From assembly GCF_028290625.1 (NCBI RefSeq), contig NZ_JAQGJM010000016.1:22293-86292 (forward strand): 64,000 nucleotides of DNA. The letters run 5' to 3'. The position numbers were made by a program, and so were the translations under genes. Source of the stretch: Devosia sp. (GTDB lineage Bacteria; Pseudomonadota; Alphaproteobacteria; Rhizobiales; Devosiaceae). The notes beneath the pieces are model-generated. The model made no database searches, was not told where the DNA came from, and saw only the letters and a program-made list of their open reading frames with translations. How positions within the stretch are numbered: the stretch's first letter is position 1; the number at the start of each line of letters is the position of its first letter. This document shows, piece after piece, positions 1-9,011 of this stretch.

Positions 1-1
1 A

Positions 2-1009
2 GAGGGTGAAGCGGGTCGTCGCAAGATGAACCAGTACACCCGCTATCTGGCAGTCGTGTTCTGCGCCGTGCAGGCCTATGGCATTGCCATCGGGCTGGAA
101 GCCAGCCAGGGCGTCGTGCTGCATCCGGGCTGGATGTTCCGTTTCACCACGGTCATCACCCTGGTCGGCGGCACCATGTTCCTGATGTGGCTGGGCGAGC
201 AGATCACCTCGCGTGGTGTTGGCAACGGCATTTCGCTGATCATTTTCGCCGGTATCGTTGCCAATCTGCCCACGACGCTGGTGCAGACGATGGAACTGAG
301 CCGCACCGGTGCTTTGCCGGCTGCTGCCGGTATCTTCATCCTGGTGCTGGCGATCGTCGTTATCGCGGGCATCGTGTTCTTCGAGCGCGCCCAGCGCCGG
401 CTGCTGATCCAGTATCCAAAGCGCCAGGTCGGCAACAAGATGTTCCAGGGCGACACCTCGCACCTGCCGCTCAAGCTGAATACCTCGGGTGTTATCCCGG
501 TGATTTTCGGCTCGTCCTTGCTGCTGCTGCCGGCGACCATCGCGTCGTTCGCTGCGCAGGGCAACGCGCCGGTGTGGTTGCAGACCGTGACGGCGATGTT
601 GGGCCGCGGCCAGCCGCTCTACCTGACGCTGTTCGCCGTGTTCATTATCTTCTTCTCATTCTTCTATACGGCCATCGTGTTCAATCCGCAGGAAACCGCG
701 GATAACCTGAAGCGCTCCGGCGGCTTCATTCCGGGCGTGCGTCCGGGCGAACGCACGGCTGCGCATATCGATTACGTGCTGACGCGCATTACGGTGGTTG
801 GTGCACTTTATCTGACGGTCGTGGCCCTGATCCCCGAGATCATCCACAACCAGCTGGCAGTCAGCCAGTTCATCGGCGGCACCTCGCTGCTGATCATGGT
901 GACGGTGACGCTCGACACCGTGTCGCAGATACAATCGCACCTGATCGCGCAACAATATGAGGGGCTGGTCAAGAAGTCCCGTCTTGGTGGGGGAGGTAAG
1001 CGTCGATGA
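2..1009 (+). CDS. secY: Preprotein translocase subunit SecY, 3' part
   Basis: This is the C-terminal part of the SecY channel of the Sec translocon, which moves unfolded preproteins across, or inserts proteins into, the inner membrane. The gene starts before the window. The frame is open from base 2 and the visible part is about 335 residues. It contains several hydrophobic helices, the cytosolic stretch around ERAQRRLLIQYPKRQ (about residues 120-135 of the visible part), the PLKLNTSGVIPVIF segment, the FNPQETADNLKRSGGFIPG loop and a basic tail ending GGGGKRR, all typical of SecY. Its stop overlaps the adk start by 4 bases (ATGA), so the two are translationally coupled, as in many spc-type ribosomal operons. 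Identification is firm; only the 5' truncation is a limit. Confidence 0.97.
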   Translation, partial: EGEAGRRKMNQYTRYLAVVFCAVQAYGIAIGLEASQGVVLHPGWMFRFTTVITLVGGTMFLMWLGEQITSRGVGNGISLIIFAGIVANLPTTLVQTMELSRTGALPAAAGIFILVLAIVVIAGIVFFERAQRRLLIQYPKRQVGNKMFQGDTSHLPLKLNTSGVIPVIFGSSLLLLPATIASFAAQGNAPVWLQTVTAMLGRGQPLYLTLFAVFIIFFSFFYTAIVFNPQETADNLKRSGGFIPGVRPGERTAAHIDYVLTRITVVGALYLTVVALIPEIIHNQLAVSQFIGGTSLLIMVTVTLDTVSQIQSHLIAQQYEGLVKKSRLGGGGKRR

Positions 1010-1569
1010 GGTTGATCCTGTTGGGACCGCCGGGAGCGGGGAAGGGTACGCAGGCCAAGATCCTGGTCGAAGCTTACGGTATTCCCCAACTCTCGACTGG
1101 CGACATCCTGCGGTCGGCCATCGAGGCTAAGACTGAGATGGGACTGGCGGCCAAGGCAGTCATGGACCGTGGTGACCTGGTCTCCAACGATATCGTCAAC
1201 GGTATCGTCTCTGAGCGTCTCGATGCCGCTGATTGCCATAACGGGTTTATCCTCGATGGCTTTCCGCGCACGATTGCGCAGGCCGAGGCGCTCGACGAAA
1301 TGCTCGAGCAAAAGGGCATGCAGCTCAATGCCGTGATCGAGATGACGGCGGATGCCGAGGTCCTGGTTGAGCGCGTGATCAACCGGGCCAAGGAAAGCAA
1401 CCGCCCGGATGATCATCCGGACGTCATTCGCAAGCGGTTGGAAGTGTACAACCGCGATACGGCTCCGCTGGTGGACTACTACCGCCAGCATGGGCTGGTC
1501 AAAACGGTCGACGGCATGGCACCGGTCGAGCAGGTAACTGCTGCGATCAAGGCAGCTATCGAAAACTGA
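1006..1569 (+). CDS. adk: Adenylate kinase (short LID form)
   Basis: Cytosolic enzyme that interconverts ATP + AMP and 2 ADP. The 187-residue protein opens with the P-loop GPPGAGKGTQAK (residues 6-17), followed by the AMP-binding stretch QLSTGDILR and the GFPRTIAQAE motif near residue 85. The LID is short: RVINRAKESNRPDDHPDV lacks the long zinc or beta-hairpin insert of the E. coli type, as is usual for alphaproteobacterial enzymes of about 190 residues. The start overlaps the end of secY by 4 bases. Co-transcription with secY and the ribosomal genes is the standard arrangement. Confidence 0.97.
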   Translation: MRLILLGPPGAGKGTQAKILVEAYGIPQLSTGDILRSAIEAKTEMGLAAKAVMDRGDLVSNDIVNGIVSERLDAADCHNGFILDGFPRTIAQAEALDEMLEQKGMQLNAVIEMTADAEVLVERVINRAKESNRPDDHPDVIRKRLEVYNRDTAPLVDYYRQHGLVKTVDGMAPVEQVTAAIKAAIEN

Positions 1570-1592
1570 AAGCTTTGGATTGGCCGGGGCAG

Positions 1593-1621
1593 TTGACACT
1601 GCCCTGTCTTATCCTTATGAA
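1593..1621 (+). promoter_or_regulatory. Candidate sigma-70 promoter before rpsM
   Basis: A TTGACA -35 (1593-1598) is followed after 17 bases by TATGAA (1616-1621), in the 179-base gap between adk and rpsM. The -35 sits in the centre of an inverted repeat GGGCAG-TTGACA-CTGCCC (1587-1604), which could be an operator. The gap is larger than the others in this operon, which fits an internal promoter for rpsM-rpsK-rpoA-rplQ. This rests on sequence pattern only. Confidence 0.45.
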
Positions 1622-1748
1622 CCGCACCAGTCTCATGGATTATTGGGCTGGATTCGGTTCCTCACGCAGGTTGGGGGTCGAAATCCGGTCCCTTGTTGTT
1701 TAATGGCGCGCGCCGTGATGGTTACCGCGTTAATGTAGGAGAGCAGAC

Positions 1749-2117
1749 GTGGCCCGTATTGCTGGCGTCAATATCCCGACGAATAAGCGCGTAGTTATCG
1801 CGCTGCAGTATATCCACGGGATCGGCGACAAGTTCGCCGAGGATATCTGCACCAAGGTTGGCATTCCGGCCGATCGTCGCGTCAATGAGTTGACCGACGC
1901 GGAAGTGATCCAGATCCGTGAAGCCATCGACCGCGACTACGTCGTGGAAGGTGACCTTCGCCGCAATGTGGCGATGAACATCAAGCGGCTGATGGATCTG
2001 GGCAACTACCGTGGCCTTCGCCACCGTCGTGGCCTGCCGGTTCGTGGTCAGCGTACCCACACCAATGCTCGCACCCGCAAGGGCCCGGCAAAGGCGATCG
2101 CTGGCAAGAAGAAGTAA
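1749..2117 (+). CDS. rpsM: 30S ribosomal protein S13
   Basis: Small-subunit head protein that contacts 16S rRNA and the P-site tRNA and forms bridges to the large subunit. The 122-residue product starts [15 protein letters not shown] and has the helix-two-turn-helix region, the [19 protein letters not shown] motif, and the basic tail [11 protein letters not shown] that reaches the P site. The start is GTG, preceded by GGAGAG (AGGAGAGCAGAC-GTG). It is the first gene after a 179-base gap that carries a candidate promoter. A small hairpin follows the stop. Confidence 0.98.
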   Translation: MARIAGVNIPTNKRVVIALQYIHGIGDKFAEDICTKVGIPADRRVNELTDAEVIQIREAIDRDYVVEGDLRRNVAMNIKRLMDLGNYRGLRHRRGLPVRGQRTHTNARTRKGPAKAIAGKKK

Positions 2118-2136
2118 GAACCCGCTTCGGGTTCTT
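2116..2136 (+). promoter_or_regulatory. Hairpin after rpsM
   Basis: AAGAACCCG (2116-2124) and CGGGTTCTT (2128-2136) form a perfect 9-bp stem with a 3-base loop directly at the rpsM stop. There is no strong T run after it, so it is more likely an mRNA-stabilising or weak attenuating structure inside the operon than a full terminator. Confidence 0.5.
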
Positions 2137-2196
2137 CGATGTAGCTGCTGGGGCCGGATGGCTAACGGCAGCGCCGATATCGAATAGAGGAATTAC

Positions 2197-2589
2197 ATGG
2201 CTAAGACTGAAACGACTCGCGTTAAGCGCAAGGAACGTAAGAATATCACGTCGGGTGTTGCCCACGTGAATGCCTCGTTCAACAATACGATGATCACCAT
2301 CGCCGACATGCAGGGCAACACGATTTCGTGGTCCTCGTCGGGCGTGATGGGATTTAAGGGGAGCCGCAAGTCCACCCCTTACGCAGCGCAGGTTGCTGCC
2401 GAAGACGCCGCCAAGAAGGCCCAGGAACATGGCATGAAGACCCTTGAGGTCGAAGTGCGCGGTCCTGGTTCGGGCCGCGAATCGGCACTCCGGGCGCTGC
2501 AGGCAGCGGGCTTCAACGTCACCTCGATCCGCGACGTGACTTCGATCCCGCACAATGGCTGCCGTCCGCGCAAGCGGCGCCGCGTCTAA
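2197..2589 (+). CDS. rpsK: 30S ribosomal protein S11
   Basis: Platform protein of the small subunit that binds 16S rRNA near the E site. The 130-residue product has the expected [16 protein letters not shown] segment (residues 20-35), the [14 protein letters not shown] motif, [17 protein letters not shown], and ends [11 protein letters not shown], the invariant C terminus of bacterial S11. The start is ATG with GAGGAA seven bases upstream. It lies between rpsM and rpoA, the usual alpha-operon order (rpsD is located elsewhere in many alphaproteobacteria). Confidence 0.98.
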   Translation: MAKTETTRVKRKERKNITSGVAHVNASFNNTMITIADMQGNTISWSSSGVMGFKGSRKSTPYAAQVAAEDAAKKAQEHGMKTLEVEVRGPGSGRESALRALQAAGFNVTSIRDVTSIPHNGCRPRKRRRV

Positions 2590-2606
2590 TCTAGACGGTT
2601 TAGAAG

Positions 2607-2628
2607 CTCCCGGCCGCGCGGCCGGGAG
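2607..2628 (+). promoter_or_regulatory. Perfect 22-base GC palindrome between rpsK and rpoA
   Basis: CTCCCGGCCGC and GCGGCCGGGAG meet without a spacer, giving a perfect 22-base palindrome 18 bases after rpsK. The following bases are TCTCATT, so there is no proper U tract. Because rpoA and rplQ downstream must be expressed, a partial attenuator or an RNA-processing stem is more likely than a full terminator. Confidence 0.5.
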
Positions 2629-2688
2629 TCTCATTGCGTTTGCGGCGGAGCGGCCTGGGCGAGGCCGCGATTTTGAAAGGACATAACC

Positions 2689-3708
2689 GTGACGATCCAG
2701 AGGAACTGGCAAGAACTGATTAAGCCGACCAAGCTGGAGATTGTTTCGGGCAGCGATAACGCGCGCGTGGCCTCGGTCGTTGCCGAGCCGCTTGAGCGCG
2801 GTTACGGGCTTACCTTGGGTAATGCCCTTCGTCGCGTGCTGCTGTCGTCGCTCCAGGGCGCCGCAGTGACTGCAATCCAGATTGACGGCATCTTGCATGA
2901 ATTCTCGTCGCTTCCGGGCGTGCGTGAAGACATGACCGATCTCGTGCTCAACGTGAAAGAAATCGCGTTGAAGATGGGCGGCGAAGGCCCCAAGCGCCTG
3001 CAGCTCTCCAAATCCGGCCCCGCGGCCGTGACTGCTGGCGACATCAAGGTCACCGGCGACATCGAAGTGCTGAACCCTGAACTCGTCATCTGTCATCTTG
3101 ATGACGGCGCCGAGATCAATATCGAGTTCACGGTCGATACCGGCAAGGGCTATGTCCCCGCCGACAAGAACCGTCCGGAAGACGCTCCGATCGGCTATAT
3201 CCCGGTCGATGCGCTGTTCTCGCCGGTTCGTCGCGTTTCCTACAAGGTCGATGCGACCCGTGCGGGCGAAAGCCTCGACAAGGACAAGCTGACCCTGCAG
3301 GTCGAAACCAATGGCGCAATCTCGCCGGATGACGCCGTGGCTTACGCTGCGCGTATCCTGCAGGACCAGCTGTCGGTGTTCGTGAACTTCGAAGAGCCAA
3401 GCAAGGAAAAGACCCAGGATTCCGTTCCGGAACTGGCGTTCAACCCGGCACTGCTCAAGAAGGTCGACGAGCTCGAGCTTTCGGTGCGTTCGGCCAATTG
3501 CCTCAAGAACGACAACATCGTCTATATCGGCGACCTGATCCAGAAGACGGAAGCCGAGATGCTGCGGACCCCGAATTTCGGCCGCAAGTCGCTCAACGAA
3601 ATCAAGGAAGTGCTCGCGCAGATGGGCCTTCATCTCGGAATGGACGTTGCCAATTGGCCACCCGAGAATATCGATGACCTCGCCAAGCGCTACGAAGATC
3701 ATTATTGA
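2689..3708 (+). CDS. rpoA: RNA polymerase alpha subunit
   Basis: The alpha subunit dimerises to nucleate RNA polymerase assembly, and through its C-terminal domain contacts UP elements and activators. The 339-residue product has the N-terminal dimerisation domain with [20 protein letters not shown] (about residues 33-52) and [11 protein letters not shown], an acidic linker near residue 240, and the C-terminal domain with the helix-hairpin-helix motifs [19 protein letters not shown] and [15 protein letters not shown] (about residues 265-310). The start is GTG with GAAAGGAC upstream. rplQ follows after 32 bases. Confidence 0.98.
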   Translation: MTIQRNWQELIKPTKLEIVSGSDNARVASVVAEPLERGYGLTLGNALRRVLLSSLQGAAVTAIQIDGILHEFSSLPGVREDMTDLVLNVKEIALKMGGEGPKRLQLSKSGPAAVTAGDIKVTGDIEVLNPELVICHLDDGAEINIEFTVDTGKGYVPADKNRPEDAPIGYIPVDALFSPVRRVSYKVDATRAGESLDKDKLTLQVETNGAISPDDAVAYAARILQDQLSVFVNFEEPSKEKTQDSVPELAFNPALLKKVDELELSVRSANCLKNDNIVYIGDLIQKTEAEMLRTPNFGRKSLNEIKEVLAQMGLHLGMDVANWPPENIDDLAKRYEDHY

Positions 3709-3740
3709 TCCCGCGCTGCCAAGCACTTTAGGAGACAACC

Positions 3741-4169
3741 ATGCGCCACGGTAATTCAGGCCGCAAACTCAATCGGACGGCCAGCCATCGCAAGGCCATG
3801 TTCGCCAATATGTCCGCCGCGCTGATCAAGCACGAGCAGATCGTCACGACCTTGCCCAAGGCCAAGGAACTGCGTCCGATCGTCGAGAAGCTGATCACGC
3901 TGGGCAAGCGCGGCGACCTGCATGCTCGCCGCCAGGCCATTGCGCAGATGCGCGACGAAGGCCAGGTCGCCAAGCTCTTCGCAGTGCTTGGGCCCCGCTA
4001 CAAGGAACGTCAGGGCGGCTATATCCGCATCCTGAAGGCCGGTTTCCGCTATGGCGACAACGCGCCGCTGGCAGTGATCGAGTTTGTCGATCGCGACGTC
4101 AATGCCAAGGGCCTCGATAGCGGCCCAGTGTTCACGCGCGAAGACGAAGACGAGTCGGTCGCAGCGTAA
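3741..4169 (+). CDS. rplQ: 50S ribosomal protein L17
   Basis: Large-subunit protein near the exit tunnel. The 142-residue product begins [20 protein letters not shown], the near-invariant L17 N terminus, with the conserved [20 protein letters not shown] stretch around residues 35-55 and a short acidic C-terminal extension (EDEDESVAA) seen in alphaproteobacterial forms. RBS GGAG lies nine bases before the ATG. It is the last gene of the operon, and a strong terminator follows 30 bases after the stop. Confidence 0.98.
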   Translation: MRHGNSGRKLNRTASHRKAMFANMSAALIKHEQIVTTLPKAKELRPIVEKLITLGKRGDLHARRQAIAQMRDEGQVAKLFAVLGPRYKERQGGYIRILKAGFRYGDNAPLAVIEFVDRDVNAKGLDSGPVFTREDEDESVAA

Positions 4170-4199
4170 GACTGCTTCGACTTGACGAAATGATTATAA

Positions 4200-4230
4200 G
4201 CGGCCACGGATCATCCGTGGCCGCTTTTGT
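4200..4230 (+). terminator. Rho-independent terminator of the ribosomal operon
   Basis: GCGGCCACGGAT and ATCCGTGGCCGC (4200-4224) form a nearly perfect GC-rich stem directly followed by TTTTGTTTG. It lies 30 bases downstream of rplQ and ends the secY-rplQ transcript. Confidence 0.9.
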
Positions 4231-4263
4231 TTGTGCTTGGCCATCATTGCTTTGGGGGATGCG

Positions 4264-5307
4264 ATGGCGAGCAAGGGACTGGTACTCGTCACGGGCGCGA
4301 GCGGGTTTGTTGGCAAATGGACGGTGATCGAGCTGCTCGGCAGCGGTTACTCGGTGCGCGGGACCGTTCGGTCGGCCGCCAAGGCCGACGCCGTGCGCAA
4401 GGCGGCCGCCAAGGCGCTGGGCGGCGATGTCGGCGACCGGCTGGACTTCGCCATCTGTGACCTGATGGACGATGCGGGCTGGGCCGAGGCCATGGTGGGC
4501 ATCGATGCGGTGATGCACGTGGCGGCGCAGATCCTCGCCATCGAGCCCAAGGATTCCAATGTGGTGATCGGGCCGGCGGTCGAAGGCACGCGCCGGGTGT
4601 TGCGCTTCGCGGCCGATGCTGGGATCAAGCGGGTGATTCTGACCTCCTCGATCGCCACGGTCGGCTACGGGCACGGCCAGACCAGCGGCAAGCGCATCTA
4701 TACCGAAGAGCATTTCACCAAGCTCGACGGCATGAAGTTCACCTGGGCCTATTGCATTGGCAAGACCAAGGCCGAACAGGCGGCCTGGGCCTTTGCCAAG
4801 GAAAAAGGCCTGCACCTGACCACGATCCATCCGGGCGCCATCCTGGGACCGGCTGTGGATGATGACGCCAGCATCTCGTTGCAGATGGTGGGCGGGCTGC
4901 TGGAAGGCACGACGCCGGCGATGCCGAGCAATGGTTTTTCCATCATCGACGTCCGTGATGTGGCGGCGATGCATGTGGCCGCGCTGGAGCAGCCGGCATC
5001 GGTGGGGCAGCGGTATCTTGTCACCTCGGACTATGTCCCGTTCCCTGAGGTGGCCAATATCCTGCGTGCGGCCTATCCCGACCGGGGGATTACTTCCAAG
5101 TCGGTACCGGACTGGATCATCAAGCTGTTCGCCCGATTTGGCGGCCCGACGCGGCAGATCATCAACGACATCGGCAACGAAAAGCATTTCGACCGCAGCA
5201 AGGGCGAGACGTTGCTTGGTCGGGCGTTTATCCCGGCCAAGGATGCGATCCTGAGTGCGGCGGAAAGCCTGATCGAATTGGGCCTGCTCAAGCCGGCGGC
5301 GAAGTAA
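4264..5307 (+). CDS. NAD(P)-dependent epimerase/dehydratase (extended SDR, dihydroflavonol-reductase-like)
   Basis: A cytosolic oxidoreductase of the extended short-chain dehydrogenase type; substrate unknown. The 347-residue product has the Rossmann nucleotide-binding motif VTGASGFVGKW (TGxxGxxG) at its N terminus, the structural segment VMHVAAQI, a catalytic Ser in LTSSIATVGYG and the YxxxK pair in WAYCIGKTKAEQ (about residues 165-175). Overall it resembles dihydroflavonol-4-reductase-like and aldehyde-reductase-like SDRs. I chose ATG 4264 because GGGGGA precedes it; the GTG at 4231 would lie inside the terminator T tract. The 3' end overlaps the convergent ATPase gene by 20 bases. Confidence 0.85.
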   Translation: MASKGLVLVTGASGFVGKWTVIELLGSGYSVRGTVRSAAKADAVRKAAAKALGGDVGDRLDFAICDLMDDAGWAEAMVGIDAVMHVAAQILAIEPKDSNVVIGPAVEGTRRVLRFAADAGIKRVILTSSIATVGYGHGQTSGKRIYTEEHFTKLDGMKFTWAYCIGKTKAEQAAWAFAKEKGLHLTTIHPGAILGPAVDDDASISLQMVGGLLEGTTPAMPSNGFSIIDVRDVAAMHVAALEQPASVGQRYLVTSDYVPFPEVANILRAAYPDRGITSKSVPDWIIKLFARFGGPTRQIINDIGNEKHFDRSKGETLLGRAFIPAKDAILSAAESLIELGLLKPAAK

Positions 5308-5851
5308 CCGGCGGCCGTTCGAGGCCCCAGACAGCGTAGGCGGCCTGAAGTTCGCGCATCGAACTGAGCTGTACCATCGGTAGGCCGGTTGCGCGCAGCA
5401 GGTTGATATCGCGTTCACGCTTGCGCGGCTGCTCGATCAAGATGTAGCGGATCATCACCCATTTCAGGCTGTCCTGCGCGCCGTCCAGCATGCCGTGGCG
5501 CTGGTGCTCGAACAGGGTGCGACGCAAGTAGCGCCCGAACGCACTCCAGCGATCGGTCCCCAGGAGCAGGATACCGGTGGCGCGGTGCATCCGTTCGGGC
5601 AACAGGCGCATGTAATTGCCTTCGATGACCCAGCGGTCGCGGGCGATTGCCGCGGAATGGGCAGCATCAAACTCTTCGCGCGGGCGCGCCACCCAATTGG
5701 TGTGGGGCTGGTGGTGCAGCAGGTCGAGATAGGTAGGATCGACGCCCATGCGGCGAGCAAGTGCCGCCGCTAGGGTTGATTTGCCGGCATTGGACGGGCC
5801 GCAGACGCAGATGCGCGGCCCCAGGCTTTCGAGCGGCGGGAGAGTGAGCAT
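5288..5851 (-). CDS. Small P-loop ATPase/kinase, adenylate-kinase-like (FlaR/topology-modulation type)
   Basis: A P-loop protein of about 187 residues, probably a small-molecule kinase of unknown substrate. Walker A is GPSNAGKSTLA (about residues 18-28), followed by DPTYLDLLHHQPHTNWVARP and WVIEGNYMR, a pattern found in the AAA_17/AAA_18-like proteins annotated as topology modulation or adenylate-kinase-related. Arg-rich segments such as RYLRRTLFEHQRHG could form a LID-like region. A TTG at 5917 would add 22 residues; I preferred the ATG at 5851 just before the conserved part. It is convergent and overlapping with the SDR gene. Confidence 0.7.
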   Translation of the reverse strand: MLTLPPLESLGPRICVCGPSNAGKSTLAAALARRMGVDPTYLDLLHHQPHTNWVARPREEFDAAHSAAIARDRWVIEGNYMRLLPERMHRATGILLLGTDRWSAFGRYLRRTLFEHQRHGMLDGAQDSLKWVMIRYILIEQPRKRERDINLLRATGLPMVQLSSMRELQAAYAVWGLERPPVTSPPA

Positions 5852-5918
5852 TTTCAGTTCCGATATGTTGACGGGATCGGGGTGGAAAAGGCGAATGGAG
5901 GTCGGCGGAGGCTCCAAC

Positions 5919-5948
5919 GAAAAGGGCCGCTCCCTGAGGAGCAGCCCA
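5919..5948 (-). terminator. Terminator downstream of the decarboxylase gene
   Basis: Read on the minus strand, GGGCTGCTCC and GGAGCGGCCC (5924-5947) form a stem with one internal mismatch and a four-base loop, followed by TTTTCG. It lies 56 bases after the stop of the decarboxylase and just before the small ATPase gene, so it separates the two minus-strand units. Confidence 0.75.
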
Positions 5949-6002
5949 CATTCGGGGGACGGGCCTATAGACCCGAACGGCTAAGTTGGCAAGACAGCGC
6001 GA

Positions 6003-7190
6003 TTAATCCGGCTGCACGTCCTTGCCGGTATAGACCTCGTCGACCCAGAACTGGTCGCGGCGGTCGAAGCCGTTGAACGGGGTGAGCGAGGCCTGGGTGT
6101 AAGCGCCCATCAGGCCGAATTCGATCCAGTCGTCCTCATCGATATCCGACGGCAGGGTGAACACCTGGGGCAGCACGTCATAGCTGTCGCAGGTGGGGCC
6201 CCAAACGGTGAATTCGGAGAATTCGGCGTCGTTGTCATGCACGCGGGCGCCGCGCCAGACGCGGACCGGCGGGGTGAAGTGCATGAACTTGACTTCCATC
6301 AGGCTGCCATAAGCGCCGTCATTGACATAGACCGACTGGCCGCCGCGCTGATGCTTGACGCGCAGCAGCAGTGACGTGGACGAGGTCACCAGGGCACGGC
6401 CGGGCTCGATGATCAGCTCGGGCTTGCGCTTTTCGCCAAAGTGGTCGTTGACGGCGGTCGCGATGGTTTCGAAGTAATAATCCATCGGCGGGGCTTCGCT
6501 GGTCGGGTAGGGGGCCGGATAACCGCCGCCGATATTGAGGCGCTTGAGCTCGATGCCGGCTTCCTCGACGATGCGGGCGGCGGCGGCGATGTGGCGCTCA
6601 TAGGCATAAGCGTCTTCGCACTGGCTGCCGACGTGGAAGCACAGGCTGGGCGTGTAGCCCATCTGGTCGACCATGGTGGCGATTTCGGCCGCGCCCTGTT
6701 CCATGACGCCGAACTTGATGCCGAAATCGTAGGATTTCAGCGCCTTACCGGCCTTGAAGCGGGTGGTGACTTCGACATCTCGCGAGGGCGAAACTACGGC
6801 GGCAAGCTGGTCGAGCTGCTGGGGGTGGTCGATGGTGAAGGAGCGGACGCCGAACTCTTCGTAAGCGCGGGCGATCTCGCGCTTGTTCTTGATCGGGTTG
6901 TTGTAGTGCATCACGGCGCCCGGCGCGTTGTCGCGCACCAGTTCCATCTCGGTATTGGAAGCGACGTCGAAGGCCTTGAGGCCTTCACGATGCAGCTGGG
7001 CGATAATGTGGGGCGAGGGATTGCATTTGACCGCATAGGTCAGCAGCCCGTCGAAGCCCTTGCGGAACACCTTTGTGGCCTTGTGCAGCTCACGTTCGGA
7101 GAACAGGAAGGCCGGAAAATCCGGGGCTTCCGCCGCGATCAGGGCGGAGGTGTTCGGGAACACGTGGTTCGGCTCGTCTGTCATGGACAT
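6003..7190 (-). CDS. Type III PLP-dependent decarboxylase (ornithine/lysine decarboxylase family)
   Basis: A fold-type III PLP enzyme that most likely decarboxylates ornithine (or lysine) to putrescine (cadaverine), the first step of polyamine synthesis. The 395-residue product carries the PLP-binding lysine in LTYAVKCNP, FDVASNTEME, the HVGSQ segment, the glycine-rich phosphate loop LNIGGGYPAPYP, EPGRALV, and the catalytic cysteine near the C terminus in GPTCDSYDVL, which marks ODC-like members rather than DapF-linked LysA. ATG codons at 7190 and 7184 both fit; GAAAGG lies just upstream. An in-frame extension to 7247 exists, but a TATATG -10-like element lies inside it. It is divergent from the HtrA gene. 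Confidence 0.85.
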   Translation of the reverse strand: MSMTDEPNHVFPNTSALIAAEAPDFPAFLFSERELHKATKVFRKGFDGLLTYAVKCNPSPHIIAQLHREGLKAFDVASNTEMELVRDNAPGAVMHYNNPIKNKREIARAYEEFGVRSFTIDHPQQLDQLAAVVSPSRDVEVTTRFKAGKALKSYDFGIKFGVMEQGAAEIATMVDQMGYTPSLCFHVGSQCEDAYAYERHIAAAARIVEEAGIELKRLNIGGGYPAPYPTSEAPPMDYYFETIATAVNDHFGEKRKPELIIEPGRALVTSSTSLLLRVKHQRGGQSVYVNDGAYGSLMEVKFMHFTPPVRVWRGARVHDNDAEFSEFTVWGPTCDSYDVLPQVFTLPSDIDEDDWIEFGLMGAYTQASLTPFNGFDRRDQFWVDEVYTGKDVQPD

Positions 7191-7386
7191 CTTGCCTTTC
7201 TGGGGCTGCAAAAAGTCGTGGAAAGAGCGCTGCATATAGGGCCGCATGCCCCCTCACGCAAACGTTTATTTATGACGATTTTGTAGGGTGGCGATGACAC
7301 CTTAATGGCGCCGGATTCCGGGCGTTCTGCTGCGGAAACCATAGCGTTCCGCTCACGCTGAACCTATCAATCCGGAGGTTGGTCCG

Positions 7387-8844
7387 ATGACACCGCGCAG
7401 TTTGGCTTTGGCAATTGGCGCTCTTGCAGTTCTGGCTATTGGCGGCACGCTGGCGCTGGCGCCGCTGACCGCGCGCAACGAGACGCTGGCGGCAGCCGTG
7501 GCACCGGACGTGGCGGTGCCGGTGAGCGACACGCAGGTCAAGCTGAGCTTCGCACCGGTGGTCAAGGCCGTGGCGCCCTCGGTGGTCAATGTCTACGCGA
7601 CGACGATCGAGCAGCAATCGAGTTCGCCATTCGCCAATGATCCGTTCTTCCAGCGGTTCTTTGGTGGGCAGGGCCAGTTCCAGTCGCGGCCGCGGGAGTC
7701 GCAGTCGCTGGGCTCCGGCGTGATCGTGGATGCTTCGGGCATGATCCTGACCAATCGACACGTGATCGAGGGCGCGACCGATGTGCGGATCGCTTTGTCG
7801 GACGGGCGGGAGTTCGCCGTCGACGTGGCGGTCGAGGATGCGCAGACCGATTTGGCGGTGCTCAAGATCCGCGATCCCAAGGGCGCGACCTTCCCGGCGA
7901 TCACCTTTGCCAATTCCGATGCGCTGCAGGTCGGCGATCTGGTGCTGGCAATCGGCAATCCGTTCGGGGTGGGCCAGACCGTCACCAGCGGCATTGTTTC
8001 GGGCCTCGCGCGAACCGGTGTGGAAAGCTCGGACTACGAGTTCTTCATCCAGACCGATGCGGCGATCAATCCGGGCAATTCGGGCGGGGCGCTGGTCGAT
8101 CTCGATGGGCATCTGGTGGGCATCAATACGGCGATCTACTCGCAAACCGGCGGCTCGGTGGGGATCGGCTTCGCCATCCCGGCCAATATGGCGCGGTTGG
8201 TGGCGCAGGCCGGGGTCAGCGGCGGCGCGATCGTGCGGCCATGGTTCGGCGCCAAGATGCAGGCGGTCAATTCCGATATCGCCAGCAGTCTGGGCATGGT
8301 AGCGCCGCATGGTGCGCTGATCACCGAGGTGGCGCCGGATGGACCAGCGGCCAAGGCGGGATTCGCATCGGGCGATGTGATTATGTCCGTGGATGGCGTG
8401 GCGATCGACGATCCCAGCGCCTTCAATTTCCGGCTGGCCACCAAGCCCATCGGCAAGGCAACGACGTTGCAGCGGTTGCGCAGCGGCAAGACGGACGACG
8501 TACCGTTCAATGTCGAAGCCGCGCCGGTGCCGACGCCGGATATGCTGGCGACCATCAATGGCGATTCACGGTTTTCGGGCACCACAGTGCGGCAGATCAC
8601 GCCAGACCTCGCCGAGGCCAAGGGGCTGCCTTACGACGCCAAGGGCGTGATCGTGACTGTGGTGACGAAGGGGTCTCCGGCGGACCAGATGGGCTTGCAG
8701 GTTGACGATGTCCTGATGACGCTGAACGATGCGGCGATGGATACGGCCAAGACCTTCGAGCAGACCGCGTCCCAGCGCGTGCGCACGTGGCAGGTGACGT
8801 TGGAGCGTAGCGGGCAGGTATTGCGCAGCATCGTCAGTGGTTAG
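7387..8844 (+). CDS. HtrA/DegP-type (Do-like) periplasmic serine protease
   Basis: Envelope quality-control protease/chaperone. The 485-residue product starts with a hydrophobic signal or anchor (LALAIGALAVLAIGGTLALA). The trypsin-like domain has the triad His in ILTNRHVIEG, Asp in AQTDLAVLKI and Ser in AINPGNSGGALVDL (about residues 123, 155, 235). Two PDZ domains follow: one from about residue 280 (RPWFGAKMQ, PDGPAAKAGFASGDVI) and one at the C terminus (KGSPADQMGLQVDDVLMTL). RBS GGAGG lies nine bases before the ATG. It is transcribed alone, divergent from the decarboxylase, and followed by 736 bases without a gene. Confidence 0.93.
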   Translation: MTPRSLALAIGALAVLAIGGTLALAPLTARNETLAAAVAPDVAVPVSDTQVKLSFAPVVKAVAPSVVNVYATTIEQQSSSPFANDPFFQRFFGGQGQFQSRPRESQSLGSGVIVDASGMILTNRHVIEGATDVRIALSDGREFAVDVAVEDAQTDLAVLKIRDPKGATFPAITFANSDALQVGDLVLAIGNPFGVGQTVTSGIVSGLARTGVESSDYEFFIQTDAAINPGNSGGALVDLDGHLVGINTAIYSQTGGSVGIGFAIPANMARLVAQAGVSGGAIVRPWFGAKMQAVNSDIASSLGMVAPHGALITEVAPDGPAAKAGFASGDVIMSVDGVAIDDPSAFNFRLATKPIGKATTLQRLRSGKTDDVPFNVEAAPVPTPDMLATINGDSRFSGTTVRQITPDLAEAKGLPYDAKGVIVTVVTKGSPADQMGLQVDDVLMTLNDAAMDTAKTFEQTASQRVRTWQVTLERSGQVLRSIVSG

Positions 8845-9011
8845 GCGCAGATTCGGGCTGACCGTGATGGTTGGCTCCAATCTGTCGGCTCTGCCATCAC
8901 TACCGCCTCGGCTTTTGGCACAACGCCGCTCCACCCACGGTGTCATACCGGCGCAGCCCTGTACCCATCCTGAGATGTGGCTGCAGCCGCAAGGTGGTTG
9001 CGAAGCCAACC

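Noticed and set aside
1981..3738. 585-codon open frame on the minus strand across rpsM-rpsK-rpoA
   Set aside because: It is the antisense of three certain ribosomal/RNA polymerase genes, with no family features; long antisense frames are expected in GC-rich DNA.
4231..4263. GTG start for the SDR gene
   Set aside because: It would lie in the T tract of the ribosomal operon terminator; ATG 4264 has GGGGGA upstream.
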